Origin: Xylophilus sp. Leaf220
Lineage (GTDB): Bacteria; Pseudomonadota; Gammaproteobacteria; Burkholderiales; Burkholderiaceae_C
Direction of reading: 5' to 3'
NCBI RefSeq assembly: GCF_001421705.1
Contig: NZ_LMKO01000012.1
Span: 126,547-190,546, forward strand
DNA: 64,000 bases
A model generated the notes under the pieces. It was not told the DNA's origin and made no database searches. It was given only the letters and a program-made list of their open reading frames with translations. Positions 44,898 to 53,001 of this stretch are shown piece by piece. How positions within the stretch are numbered: position 1 is the first letter of the stretch; every line of letters starts with the position of its first letter. The position numbers and the translations under genes were made by a program.

Positions 44898-47063
44898 TCA
44901 GTACACGACCACCTTGCCGGTCGCCCGTGGGCTGAAGCAGTCGTTGTAGAAGTACTCGCCCGGCTTGTCGAAGGTGTGCCGTGCCGATTCGCCCGGGGCC
45001 AGCCGGAAGTTGAACGCGCCTTCGAAGAACTGCGTCGCGCAGTGCACGCCGGTGTTGCCGACCGGGTTGCGGAAGGTCACGGTGGTGTTCACCGGTACCC
45101 GCATGAAGGTCGGCGTCATCGCGTTCACCGCGCCCGACTCGGCCGTGCCCGGCGCGTTGGCGGCGGTCTGCACCCGACCCAGGAACACGGTGTTGGGCGT
45201 CGGCAGCGCGGCGCCCTCGACCGCGTTGCCCGATACCGGCCGGCGCACCAGCGGCGGGATCGGCGCCGCGGCCTGCGCCACCGTGCCGCCCACCTTGAAG
45301 GCCCACAGGTAGTCGCCGCGCGGGGCGTCGCTGTAGGGTATCGAGGTGCCGCCGGCGTAGACCGCCAGGTACTGCTCGCCGTCGACCTGGTAGGTGACCG
45401 GGCTGGCGCTGATCGAGGCACCGGTCTGGAAGCGCCAGAGCTCGTTGCCGTTGTCGGCGTCCATGCCCAGCAGGTTGCCGTCGGGCTGGCCGATGAAGAG
45501 CAGATTGGAGCCGGTGGTCAGGATGCCGTTGCCGTGCGCCAGCGAATAGGGCATCTGCTTCTTCCAGCGGACCAGGTTGGTGGCGGGATCGACCGCGATC
45601 ACCGCGCCGGTGACGTAGGAGCCGGGGGGCCGCAGGCCGTTGCTTGCCTCGCTCAGCGAGTGGGCGGCGCCCACGTAGCCCAGTCCGGTGTAGACGAGGC
45701 CCGTCTTGCGGCTGAAAGACTGGTGGTTCCAGTTGGCGCCGCCGCCGTGGCCGGGCATGGTGAGGATCGGCTCGTCCCAGTGCGGGTCGAACAGGCAGCC
45801 GGTCTTGTAGTTGGGCACCGCCCGGTTCGGGTCGCCCGGCACCGCGGTGCTCAGGGGCTGCTGCGACACGCACAGTTCGGTGAAGCCGCCCTGGCGCGGG
45901 TAGGGCTGGGTCGGCCAGGTGGACTGGCGGGCATCCTGCTTCACCGGCCGCTCGTCGATACCCAGCGGCGCGCTGCCGTCGGCCCGGTCGAGGATGTAGT
46001 ACATGCCGGTCTTGCTGCCGTAGATCACCACCTTGCGGTCGCGGCCCTCGATCTTCACGTCGGCCAGCACCGGCGACATCACGTTGTCCATGTCCCAGAT
46101 GTCGTGGTGGACCGACTGGAAATGCCACTTGTAGGCGCCGGTGGTCAGGTCCAGCGCCACGATGGAATTGGAGAACAGGTTGAGCCCCGGCCGCTTGGAG
46201 CCGTCCTGGGACGAGCCGCCGCGCACGTTGCCGAAGGTCCAGTAGACGGTGTTGAGCTCCGGGTCGACCGCCGGGTGGATCCACGGCGTGGCGCCGGTGC
46301 GGTTGGCCTCCTCGGCACCGCCCCAGGTCTCGTAGCCCGGCTCGCCCTTGCGCGGAATGCCCCAGAAGTGGCTCAGCACGTTGCCGTTGGTGGCGTCTGC
46401 CGAGAACGCCGCGCCGCGGTTGCCGTCGTTGGTGCCGATGTGCAGCTTGCGGTTGTGGTAGACGATCGCCACCTTCTGCACCGCACCGAGGTAGGCGGCA
46501 TCGGCGGTATCGGAGGGGTACTGCTTGATCCAGGCGACCTCGCCGGTGTCCTTCTTCAGCGCCACCAGCCGGTTGCCGTTGGCCACGGTGTAGACCAGGC
46601 CCAGGTCCTTGGCCACGGCCACGCCGCGGCGGGTGATGACGCCGTAGGGCGTGGTCCATTTCCACTTGGTGGCGCCGGTCTTGCCGTCGACCGCGATCAC
46701 GTTGCCGAGCGCGGATTCGATGAACAGAACGCCGTCGACCGCCACCGTCGTGCTCTGGTTGACGCCGGTGTTGAGGCCGCCCTCGATGCGGTTGACCCAG
46801 GCGCCGCCCACCTGGCGGACGTTGTCCCGGGTGATCTTCGACAGGCTGGAATAGTTCTGGTTGCCCAGGTTGCCGCCCACTTTGGGGAAATCCTGGTCGC
46901 CCGGGGTGCAGCAGTTCTGCAGTTCGGCCGCCAGGCCCGCGGCGTTCGACGGCGTGTCGGCCACGCCGCCGTTGCCGTCGCTGCCGCCGCAGCCGTAGAG
47001 CAGCAGGGCGGCCGCGACCGCCGTGGCCGACAGGGCGGCGACCGGGTTCTTGAGTCGTTTCAT
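44898..47063 (-). CDS. PQQ-type quinoprotein dehydrogenase, lipoprotein, with C-terminal cupredoxin-like domain
   Basis: A 721-residue secreted protein with a lipobox at LLLYGC. The beta-propeller carries the tryptophan-docking repeats AVDGKTGATKWKW, ALKKDTGEVAWIKQY, ALDLTTGAYKWHF and GMDADNGNELWRF. The catalytic-site block HHDIWDMD typical of PQQ dehydrogenases is present. There is no CxxCH heme motif. The last 75 residues (MRVPVNTTVTFRNPVGNTGVHC through GEYFYNDCFSPRATGKVVV) look like a cupredoxin, although the usual His after the second Cys is replaced. This domain may take electrons in place of cytochrome c. It is co-directional with thuA (35-bp gap), and an IclR-type operator lies upstream of that gene. 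The substrate is unknown. Confidence 0.85.
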   Translation of the reverse strand: MKRLKNPVAALSATAVAAALLLYGCGGSDGNGGVADTPSNAAGLAAELQNCCTPGDQDFPKVGGNLGNQNYSSLSKITRDNVRQVGGAWVNRIEGGLNTGVNQSTTVAVDGVLFIESALGNVIAVDGKTGATKWKWTTPYGVITRRGVAVAKDLGLVYTVANGNRLVALKKDTGEVAWIKQYPSDTADAAYLGAVQKVAIVYHNRKLHIGTNDGNRGAAFSADATNGNVLSHFWGIPRKGEPGYETWGGAEEANRTGATPWIHPAVDPELNTVYWTFGNVRGGSSQDGSKRPGLNLFSNSIVALDLTTGAYKWHFQSVHHDIWDMDNVMSPVLADVKIEGRDRKVVIYGSKTGMYYILDRADGSAPLGIDERPVKQDARQSTWPTQPYPRQGGFTELCVSQQPLSTAVPGDPNRAVPNYKTGCLFDPHWDEPILTMPGHGGGANWNHQSFSRKTGLVYTGLGYVGAAHSLSEASNGLRPPGSYVTGAVIAVDPATNLVRWKKQMPYSLAHGNGILTTGSNLLFIGQPDGNLLGMDADNGNELWRFQTGASISASPVTYQVDGEQYLAVYAGGTSIPYSDAPRGDYLWAFKVGGTVAQAAAPIPPLVRRPVSGNAVEGAALPTPNTVFLGRVQTAANAPGTAESGAVNAMTPTFMRVPVNTTVTFRNPVGNTGVHCATQFFEGAFNFRLAPGESARHTFDKPGEYFYNDCFSPRATGKVVVY

Positions 47064-47098
47064 TCTTGTCTCCTTCGCGTTGAGATCGGGGGCCTGGA

Positions 47099-48193
47099 TC
47101 AGCGGGGCAGGGCGCCGGCCGCGTCGGAGGCGCCGCCGCTGCCGGCCGTGCCGGTACCCGCGGTGCTGCCGGTGCCGGTTCCGGTGCCGGGCGTGGTCGT
47201 GACCGGAGCCGCCGCGGGGGCCGGCGTGGTGCAGAAAGGCGTCAGGCCCATGACCGACTTCACGCCTTGCACCACCAGCCGCTGGAACGCCGCGGCGCCG
47301 GGGCCGCTGGAGTTGGCCTGGAACGAATGGGTGTTGTGGCCCAGCGTGGTGAGCCAGGCGCGGCCGCCGTCGTAGTACTGGCACCACGCCACCGGATGGA
47401 AGTCCTTGTGGCCGGGGTGCGGCGCCGAGGTCAGCGGATTGAGCGTGGAGGTGTCGACCTTCGCCAGGAACTTGACGTTGGTCGGGAACGGCGTCAGGTT
47501 GTACCACTCGTCCTGGAAGCCGAAGCGGCCCGGCACGCCCTGGGTGGAGGGGTCGTCGGCCATCACCTCCACGTCGCCGTTGCGGTTGGGCGCGTGGTTG
47601 TAGAAGTTGGCGTTGCCCAGAAGGCCTTCGTAGTAGGGCCAGTTGTATTCGGCGCCGAACGCGTTGTGCAGCCCCACGAAGCCGCCGCCGCGGCGCATGT
47701 AGTTGCGCAGCGCGGTGCGGGCCGCGTCGTTGCCGGTGGCGACCGCCTCGTTCCAGAGCGTGTCGCGGTTGGAACTGGCGAACACCACTGCCTTGTAGTT
47801 GTTGATGCGGTTGGCGATGACGGTGACGTCTTCGGTCCAGTCGGCGGTGATGCCCGCCTCCTCGAACATCCGCTTCAATCCGGCCTGCATGATGTTGTCG
47901 GCGTTCATCGTCGGGTTGAGTCCCGCCGCCATCGGCGTGCCCAGGTTGGCATGGCGGGGGCCTGCGGTGCGCGAATAGATCAGCACCCGGTTGGGCGTGG
48001 TGGCGAAGGCGCCCCAGTCGTTGTAGCAGGAGGGGTCGATCCCGCGGCAGACGTTGTAGTAGGGGTCGACGCTGGCCACGGAGGTGCGGGGTGTGTCGGC
48101 CGGGCCGGAATCGCCGCCGCCGCAGGCCACCAGCCCACCCAGGGTCGCGGAGGCCATGGCGGCGAGCCGCAGGTGTCGCATCGAAGTTTTCAA
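47099..48193 (-). CDS. ThuA-like domain lipoprotein
   Basis: A 364-residue secreted protein. The signal LAAMASATLGGLVACGGG has a lipobox cysteine near residue 24. The ThuA-like glutamine-amidotransferase fold is readable: RVLIYSRTAGPRHAN, GGGFVGLHNAFGAEYNW, and PVAWCQYYDGGRAWLTTLGHNTHSF. The C-terminal 45 residues are a Gly/Thr/Pro linker. I take the TTG at 48193, because AGGAG lies 6-7 nt upstream; the ATG at 48181 has poor spacing. ThuA-like proteins occur beside sugar oxidoreductases, but their chemistry is unclear. It is the first gene of the operon with the quinoprotein. Confidence 0.8.
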   Translation of the reverse strand: MKTSMRHLRLAAMASATLGGLVACGGGDSGPADTPRTSVASVDPYYNVCRGIDPSCYNDWGAFATTPNRVLIYSRTAGPRHANLGTPMAAGLNPTMNADNIMQAGLKRMFEEAGITADWTEDVTVIANRINNYKAVVFASSNRDTLWNEAVATGNDAARTALRNYMRRGGGFVGLHNAFGAEYNWPYYEGLLGNANFYNHAPNRNGDVEVMADDPSTQGVPGRFGFQDEWYNLTPFPTNVKFLAKVDTSTLNPLTSAPHPGHKDFHPVAWCQYYDGGRAWLTTLGHNTHSFQANSSGPGAAAFQRLVVQGVKSVMGLTPFCTTPAPAAAPVTTTPGTGTGTGSTAGTGTAGSGGASDAAGALPR

Positions 48194-48252
48194 GTGTGTC
48201 TCCTGTTGGTTTTGCATACGGCAGCGGGCCGTGCGGCATCCGCTGCCGCCAC

Positions 48253-48281
48253 ATGGTAGCCAATATGGAAAGAATTTCCAA
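48253..48281 (-). promoter_or_regulatory. Promoter of the thuA-quinoprotein operon with IclR-type operator
   Basis: On the minus strand: -35 TTGGAA (48281-48276), a 17-nt spacer, and -10 TACCAT (48258-48253). The operator TGGAAA-N3-TTTCCA occupies 48266-48280 and begins one base inside the -35. An identical design stands before the TRAP operon. A weaker half-site TGGAA follows at 48284. Confidence 0.7.
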
Positions 48282-48420
48282 TATGGAATTTCTTTCTTAT
48301 TGTTGCAGGACCGTGCGACCCTGTCGGGAGGCGTCCAAACTTCAACTGCAGGGCGACACGATGGAAGCCCTTTACGGACATTGCGGCGGCGCCGTACCGG
48401 GGTGGCCGCCCCGAGTCGTA

Positions 48421-49203
48421 TCAGGCGCGCTTGCGGAACAGCGCCGAGGCGCCGCTGGCGCGGGACACCTGCGCTGCGATGTCCAGGATCGCCGGGCCGA
48501 GTTCGGCCATGCGGCGCTCCGACAGCCGCACCGAAGGGCCGGCGATCGTCACCACGCCGATCGCATGGCCGGTGGAGCCGAACACCGCGGCCGCCATCGC
48601 CGTCATGCCGGGCGAGAACACTTCGTTGATCGTGCTGTAGCCGCGCTCCCGCGCGGCGGTCACGTACGCCATCACCGCCCCGATCGAGGTCGGCGCGTTG
48701 GGGCCGTAGTCCTTGGGGTCGCACAGGCCCTTGCGCGCCACCATCGCCAGCGCCTCGTCCTCGGGCATCGTCGCCAGCCAGGCATGGCCTGCCGCGCTGC
48801 AGGGCAGGGCGACCGACAGGCCCATGTCCGGGTCGTAGCGCAGCCCGTGGCGCGCGCCCTGCGCCTTGGCCACGAAGATCAGGTCGTCGCCGTCGACCAC
48901 CGCCAGCCGCACCAGTTCGCCCGAGGTCGCGGCCAGTTGTTCCAGCAGAGGTTGGGCCAGGTCGACGATGCCGGTCCGGCTCAGGTAGGAGAGCCCGATC
49001 GACACCAGCTTGGTCGTGAGGCGGTAGTGCCCGTCGTGCGCGTCCTGGCGCGCGTAGCCGTAGCGGATCAGCTCGACCAGCAGCCGGTGGGCGGCCGACA
49101 AGGGGATCTCCAGGTCGCCCGCCAGGGTCGACAGGGCCACGCCCGCGGGATGCTCCGCCAGGTATTCCAGGATGTTGAGACTGCGCTCCAGGGCTCCGCT
49201 CAT
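48421..49203 (-). CDS. IclR family regulator
   Basis: A 260-residue regulator. The N-terminal winged helix reads SGALERSLNILEYLAEHPAGVALSTLAGDLEIPLSAAHRLLVEL, and the C-terminal ligand domain includes GLRYDPDMGLSVALPCSAAGHAWLA and TSIGAVMAYVTAARERGYS. It starts with ATG at 49203. It lies between two operons whose promoters carry the same palindrome, TGGAAA-N3-TTTCCA. That palindrome fits IclR-family sites in general form, so I infer that it binds both. The right-hand site (49276-49290) is 73 bp upstream of its own start and could also serve autoregulation. Confidence 0.92.
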   Translation of the reverse strand: MSGALERSLNILEYLAEHPAGVALSTLAGDLEIPLSAAHRLLVELIRYGYARQDAHDGHYRLTTKLVSIGLSYLSRTGIVDLAQPLLEQLAATSGELVRLAVVDGDDLIFVAKAQGARHGLRYDPDMGLSVALPCSAAGHAWLATMPEDEALAMVARKGLCDPKDYGPNAPTSIGAVMAYVTAARERGYSTINEVFSPGMTAMAAAVFGSTGHAIGVVTIAGPSVRLSERRMAELGPAILDIAAQVSRASGASALFRKRA

Positions 49204-49274
49204 GCTGCTGCTCCCGCCGGGGCGAAAGCCCGGCATTCCCGGGACTCTACCAACTTCGGCAACTGAATTCCAGT

Positions 49275-49303
49275 TTGGAAAAACTTTCCATAATGCGTAT
49301 GAT
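49275..49303 (+). promoter_or_regulatory. Promoter of the TRAP-dehydroquinase operon with IclR-type operator
   Basis: -35 TTGGAA (49275-49280), a 17-nt spacer, and -10 TATGAT (49298-49303). The operator TGGAAA-N3-TTTCCA lies at 49276-49290, one base inside the -35, exactly as upstream of thuA. The predicted transcript start is about 40 bp before the dctP-type start codon. Confidence 0.75.
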
Positions 49304-49350
49304 GAAGCTGCTCGCATTCGACGAGCGTCACACACCATGGGAGACAAACC

Positions 49351-50349
49351 GTGAGAATTGCCCGTACCCTGGCCGCATTCGGCCTCTGCCTCGTCGCTGC
49401 AGCCGCCACCGCGCAGCAAGACCGCACCATCCGCTTCGGCCACCTGAACAACGCCGACCATCCGGTGAGCTTCGGCGTCAAGCGCTTCTCCGAACTGCTG
49501 GCCGCCAAGAGCGGCGGCAAGATGAAGGTGCAGGAATTCCCTGCCAACCAGCTCGGCAACGAGATGCAGCAGCAGTCCGCCCTGCAGGGCGGCGTGCAGC
49601 AGATGTCGGCGCCGGCCACCACCTCGCTCGCCGGGATCGTCAAGGAATTCGGCCTGGTCGACTTCCCGTTCGCGGTCGCCGATTTCGCGCAGGCCGATGC
49701 GCTGCTCGACGGCCCGCTGGGCCAGGCGCTGATCGCCAAGCTGCCGGAGAAGGGCCTGGTCGCGTTGGGTTACTGGGACCTGGGATTTCGCAACGTCACC
49801 AACAGCCGCGGCCCGATCAAACGCGCCGAGGACCTGGAGGGCCTGAAGATCCGGGTCATTCCCAACCCGGTGTTCCTGGAGACCTTCAAGGCCTTCAAGG
49901 CCAACCCGGTGCCGATGCCCTTCGCCGAGCTGTACGGCGCGCTCGAATCGCGCGCGGTCGACGGCCAGGAAAACCCGTTCTCGGTGATCCTGTCGAACAA
50001 GTTCTACGAGGTGCAGAAATACGTCAGCGCCACCAACCACGTCTATGCGGCCAACATCGTGCTGGTCAGCAAGAAGTTCTGGGACCAGCTGACGCCGGTC
50101 GAGCAGAAATGGATGCGCGAAGCCGCCGACGAGGCCCGCGGCTACCAGCGCCAGGTGAGCCGCGCCGCGGCGCAGAAATCGGTCGGCGACCTGCAGGCCA
50201 AGGGCGCCCAGTTCAATGAGGTCGCGCCCGCCGAACAGGCCCGCATGCGCCAGATCGCCAAGCCGGTGGTCGACCGCTTCGCGGCGCAGTACGACCCGGC
50301 CATCGTCAAGCTCTACAACGACGAGCTGGCCCGCATCCGCAAACCCTGA
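49351..50349 (+). CDS. TRAP transporter substrate-binding protein (DctP-like)
   Basis: A 332-residue periplasmic receptor with signal peptide (RIARTLAAFGLCLVAAAATAQ). Family blocks are IRFGHLNNADHPVSFGVKRFSELL, QMSAPATTSLAGIVKEF and the conserved Arg region DLEGLKIRVIPNPVFLETF, which normally binds the ligand carboxylate. It starts with GTG at 49351; GGGAG lies about 8 nt upstream. It is the first gene of an operon with a type II dehydroquinase and the two TRAP permeases, so the ligand is likely a quinate/shikimate-pathway acid such as dehydroquinate. This is inferred from context. Confidence 0.92.
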   Translation: MRIARTLAAFGLCLVAAAATAQQDRTIRFGHLNNADHPVSFGVKRFSELLAAKSGGKMKVQEFPANQLGNEMQQQSALQGGVQQMSAPATTSLAGIVKEFGLVDFPFAVADFAQADALLDGPLGQALIAKLPEKGLVALGYWDLGFRNVTNSRGPIKRAEDLEGLKIRVIPNPVFLETFKAFKANPVPMPFAELYGALESRAVDGQENPFSVILSNKFYEVQKYVSATNHVYAANIVLVSKKFWDQLTPVEQKWMREAADEARGYQRQVSRAAAQKSVGDLQAKGAQFNEVAPAEQARMRQIAKPVVDRFAAQYDPAIVKLYNDELARIRKP

Positions 50350-50365
50350 GCCGGAACCGAACGCC

Positions 50366-50821
50366 ATGAAGATCCTCGTCCTCCACGGACCTAACCTCAA
50401 CCTGTTCGGCCGCCGTGAGCCGCACATCTACGGCACCACCACGCTGGCCGAGATCGACGCGCGCATCGCCGCGCTCGCCGCCGAACTGGTCGCCGAAGTC
50501 GACACGCTGCAGTCCAACCACGAGGGTGCGCTGATCGATTTCCTGCACCTGCACATGGACCGGGCGCAGGGTGCGCTGGTCAATCCCGCGGGCTTGACCC
50601 AGCACGGCGTGCCGCTGCACGATGCGATCAAGGCGATGCCGTTCCCGGTGATCGAGGTGCACATGTCCAACATCGCGGCCCGCGAGACCTGGCGGGCGCA
50701 TTCGATCATCTCGCCGGCGGTGCGGGGCACGGTGCAGGGCCTGGGCCCGCAGTCGTACCTGGCGGCGTTCCGCGCGCTGGTCGAGATCGTGCGCGACGCC
50801 GGCCGCAAGGCGGCGGCCTAG
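50366..50821 (+). CDS. aroQ: Type II 3-dehydroquinate dehydratase
   Basis: A 151-residue enzyme that interconverts 3-dehydroquinate and 3-dehydroshikimate. The motifs GPNLNLFGRREPHIYGTTT (with the flexible-lid Arg and catalytic Tyr), QSNHEGALIDFLH, NPAGLTQHG and IEVHMSNIAARE (catalytic His) are complete. It lies between the receptor and permease genes of a TRAP operon, which suggests a catabolic role, feeding an imported cyclitol acid to protocatechuate, more than the housekeeping shikimate pathway. It starts 16 bp after the receptor stop. Confidence 0.95.
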   Translation: MKILVLHGPNLNLFGRREPHIYGTTTLAEIDARIAALAAELVAEVDTLQSNHEGALIDFLHLHMDRAQGALVNPAGLTQHGVPLHDAIKAMPFPVIEVHMSNIAARETWRAHSIISPAVRGTVQGLGPQSYLAAFRALVEIVRDAGRKAAA

Positions 50822-50932
50822 CGAACGGGCGTATCAGGTCGGGCGCCAGGCGCGCCGCCGCCCCGGCCCCTGCGGCATTCCGGACGGCGGCGCATGCGGC
50901 GCCCGCCGATCACAAGAAAAAAGGAGACATTC

Positions 50933-51514
50933 ATGAGCCGATGGATCGACGGCGCCTGCCGTGCCCTGGAAGCGGTCATCGCCGCGTGCCTGGCGATCAT
51001 GGTGGTGCTGGTGTTCGGCAACGTGGTGCTGCGCTACGGATTCAACTCGGGGCTGACGATGTCCGAGGAGGTCTCCCGCTGGCTCTTCATCTGGATCACC
51101 TTCCTGGGCGCGATCGTCGCGCTGAAGGAGCATTCGCACCTGGGGGTCGACATGCTGGTGGTGAAGTTGCCGCCGGCCGGCCGCAAGGCATGCTTCGCCA
51201 TCACCCACCTGCTGATGCTCTACGTGCTGTGGCTCCTGTTCCAGGGCAGCGTGGCGCAAGCGAAGATCAACTGGGACGTGCAGGCGCCGGTCACCGGCGC
51301 GTCGATGGCCATCGTCTATGCCGCGGGCATCGTCTTCGCGGTCTTCGGCGCGTTCCTGCTGGCATTGGACCTGTTGAAGCTGCTGACCGGCCGGCTGGCC
51401 GACGACCAGCTCGTCGCCATCCAGGAATCCGAGGAGGCGGCCGCGCTGGCCGAGGTGCTGGGCTCGCATCCTCCGGTCTCGCCTGCCGCCACCGCACGGG
51501 GAGACCGCGCATGA
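50933..51514 (+). CDS. TRAP transporter small permease (DctQ-like)
   Basis: A 193-residue inner-membrane protein with four membrane segments. The second segment is preceded by the family motif NVVLRYGFNSGLTMSEEVSRWLFIWITFLG. AGGAGA lies just before the ATG at 50933. The C-terminal 30 residues are soluble and Ala/Glu-rich. Its TGA overlaps the ATG of the large permease (51511-51514). It is the essential small membrane partner of DctM. Confidence 0.92.
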   Translation: MSRWIDGACRALEAVIAACLAIMVVLVFGNVVLRYGFNSGLTMSEEVSRWLFIWITFLGAIVALKEHSHLGVDMLVVKLPPAGRKACFAITHLLMLYVLWLLFQGSVAQAKINWDVQAPVTGASMAIVYAAGIVFAVFGAFLLALDLLKLLTGRLADDQLVAIQESEEAAALAEVLGSHPPVSPAATARGDRA

Positions 51515-52821
51515 CGATCGCCGTCTTCCTCGGATCGCTGCTGCTGGCCATGGCCATCGGCATGCCGATCGCCTTCGCGCTGCTGGCCAGCGGGGTGGCC
51601 CTGATGTGGCAGCTGGACCTGTTCGATCCGCAGATCCTCACCCAGAACCTGATCGGCGGGGCCGACAGCTTCCCGCTGCTGGCGGTGCCCTTCTTCATGC
51701 TGGCCGGCGAGATCATGAACGCCGGCGGCCTGTCGCGCCGGATCGTCGGGCTGGCGCTGGCGCTGGTCGGGCATGTGCGGGGCGGCCTGGGCTATGTGAC
51801 CATCATGGCCGGCTGCCTGCTGTCGGCCCTGTCGGGGTCGGCCGTGGCCGATGCCGCCGCGCTCACCGCGCTGCTGCTGCCGATGATGACCGCGGCCGGC
51901 CACGACCGCGCCCGCGCCGGCGGCCTGATCGCCGCCACCGGCATCATCGGCCCGGTGATCCCGCCCAGCATCGGGCTGGTGATCTTCGGGGTGGCGGCCA
52001 ACGTCTCGATCTCGAAGCTTTTCCTGGCAGCGGTGGCGCCGGGCCTGATGATCGGCGGCGCGCTGTGGATCACCTGGGCCTGGATGGTGCGCCACGACCG
52101 GATCGACGCGCCGCCGCGCAAGTCGCTGCGCGAGATAGGCCGGGCCGCCCGCGAGGCCGGCTGGGCGCTGATGCTGCCGGTCATCATCCTGGTAGGCCTG
52201 CGCATGGGCGTCTTCACCCCGACCGAGGCAGCGGTGGTCGCCGCGGTGTACGCCTTCTGCGTGGCGGCCTTCGTCTACCGCGAGATCGGGGTACGAGAAC
52301 TGTATGGGGTGTTCGTGAGCGCGGCCAAGACCAGCGCGGTGGTCATGTTCCTGATCGCCGCGGCCATGGTGAGCGCCTGGCTGATCACGGTGGCCGACCT
52401 GCCGTCGAAGGTGGTCGAGCTGTTGCGGCCCTTCATGGACAACAAGATCCTGCTGATGCTGGCGATCATGGTGCTGGTGATGGCCGTGGGCACCGCGATG
52501 GACATGACGCCCACCATCCTGATCCTGACGCCGGTGCTGATGCCGGTGGTGAAGGCAGCCGGCATCGACCCGGTCTACTTCGGGGTGATGTTCATCATCA
52601 ACAACTCGATCGGGCTGATCACCCCGCCGGTAGGGGTGGTGCTCAACGTCGTCGCCGGGGTCGGCCGCATGCGGATGGACGAGGTGACCCGCGGCGTGCT
52701 GCCCTTCATGCTGGTCGAGTTCGCGGTGATGTTCCTGATGACGGTGTTCCCCGCACTCGTCACCGTGCCCGCCTGCTGGCTGGGCGGCGACTGCACGGTG
52801 CAGGCCGCGCCGCGCCGGTGA
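51511..52821 (+). CDS. TRAP transporter large permease (DctM-like)
   Basis: A 436-residue membrane protein of the DctM/IT superfamily with about 12 membrane segments. Hallmarks are LLAVPFFMLAGEIMNAGGLSRRIV, the GPVIPPSIGLVIFG hairpin and the second-half hairpin NSIGLITPPVGVVLNVVAGV. It overlaps the small permease by 4 bp (ATGA). It is strikingly similar to the partial permease at the right edge of the window. It forms a Na+-driven high-affinity importer with the two preceding components. Confidence 0.94.
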   Translation: MTIAVFLGSLLLAMAIGMPIAFALLASGVALMWQLDLFDPQILTQNLIGGADSFPLLAVPFFMLAGEIMNAGGLSRRIVGLALALVGHVRGGLGYVTIMAGCLLSALSGSAVADAAALTALLLPMMTAAGHDRARAGGLIAATGIIGPVIPPSIGLVIFGVAANVSISKLFLAAVAPGLMIGGALWITWAWMVRHDRIDAPPRKSLREIGRAAREAGWALMLPVIILVGLRMGVFTPTEAAVVAAVYAFCVAAFVYREIGVRELYGVFVSAAKTSAVVMFLIAAAMVSAWLITVADLPSKVVELLRPFMDNKILLMLAIMVLVMAVGTAMDMTPTILILTPVLMPVVKAAGIDPVYFGVMFIINNSIGLITPPVGVVLNVVAGVGRMRMDEVTRGVLPFMLVEFAVMFLMTVFPALVTVPACWLGGDCTVQAAPRR

Positions 52822-52878
52822 AGGCTGCCGAATACGCCCTCGTGTCGAATACGCGGACCGGTCGGCCAATAGGGTTCA

Positions 52879-53000
52879 GAAGATGTGAAAGAACCGTAGC
52901 GAGCAAGCCTGAGTGTGCGTCGAGGACCGGCGCCGTACTCTCGTACGGTGAGGACCGCAGGCGCGCAATCGGGCTGCGCAGCAGGTTCTCCCGCATCTTC
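52879..53000. repeat. Structured element of about 120 nt between TRAP operon and putA
   Basis: The ends are an imperfect 17-bp inverted repeat, 52879-52895 and 52984-53000: GAAGATG and AGAACC are exact, and 14 of 17 positions match. The centre is a perfect hairpin CCGTAC-TCTC-GTACGG (52933-52948), and partial complementarity links the two. The right arm touches the putA stop codon. It may be a miniature repeat, a structured RNA or a terminator-like barrier between convergent operons. Confidence 0.55.
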
Positions 53001-53001
53001 A

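Noticed and set aside
44898-48281. 1127-codon frame as one giant quinoprotein
   Set aside because: The upstream 406 codons are thuA in another frame; a lipoprotein signal follows the ATG at 47063.
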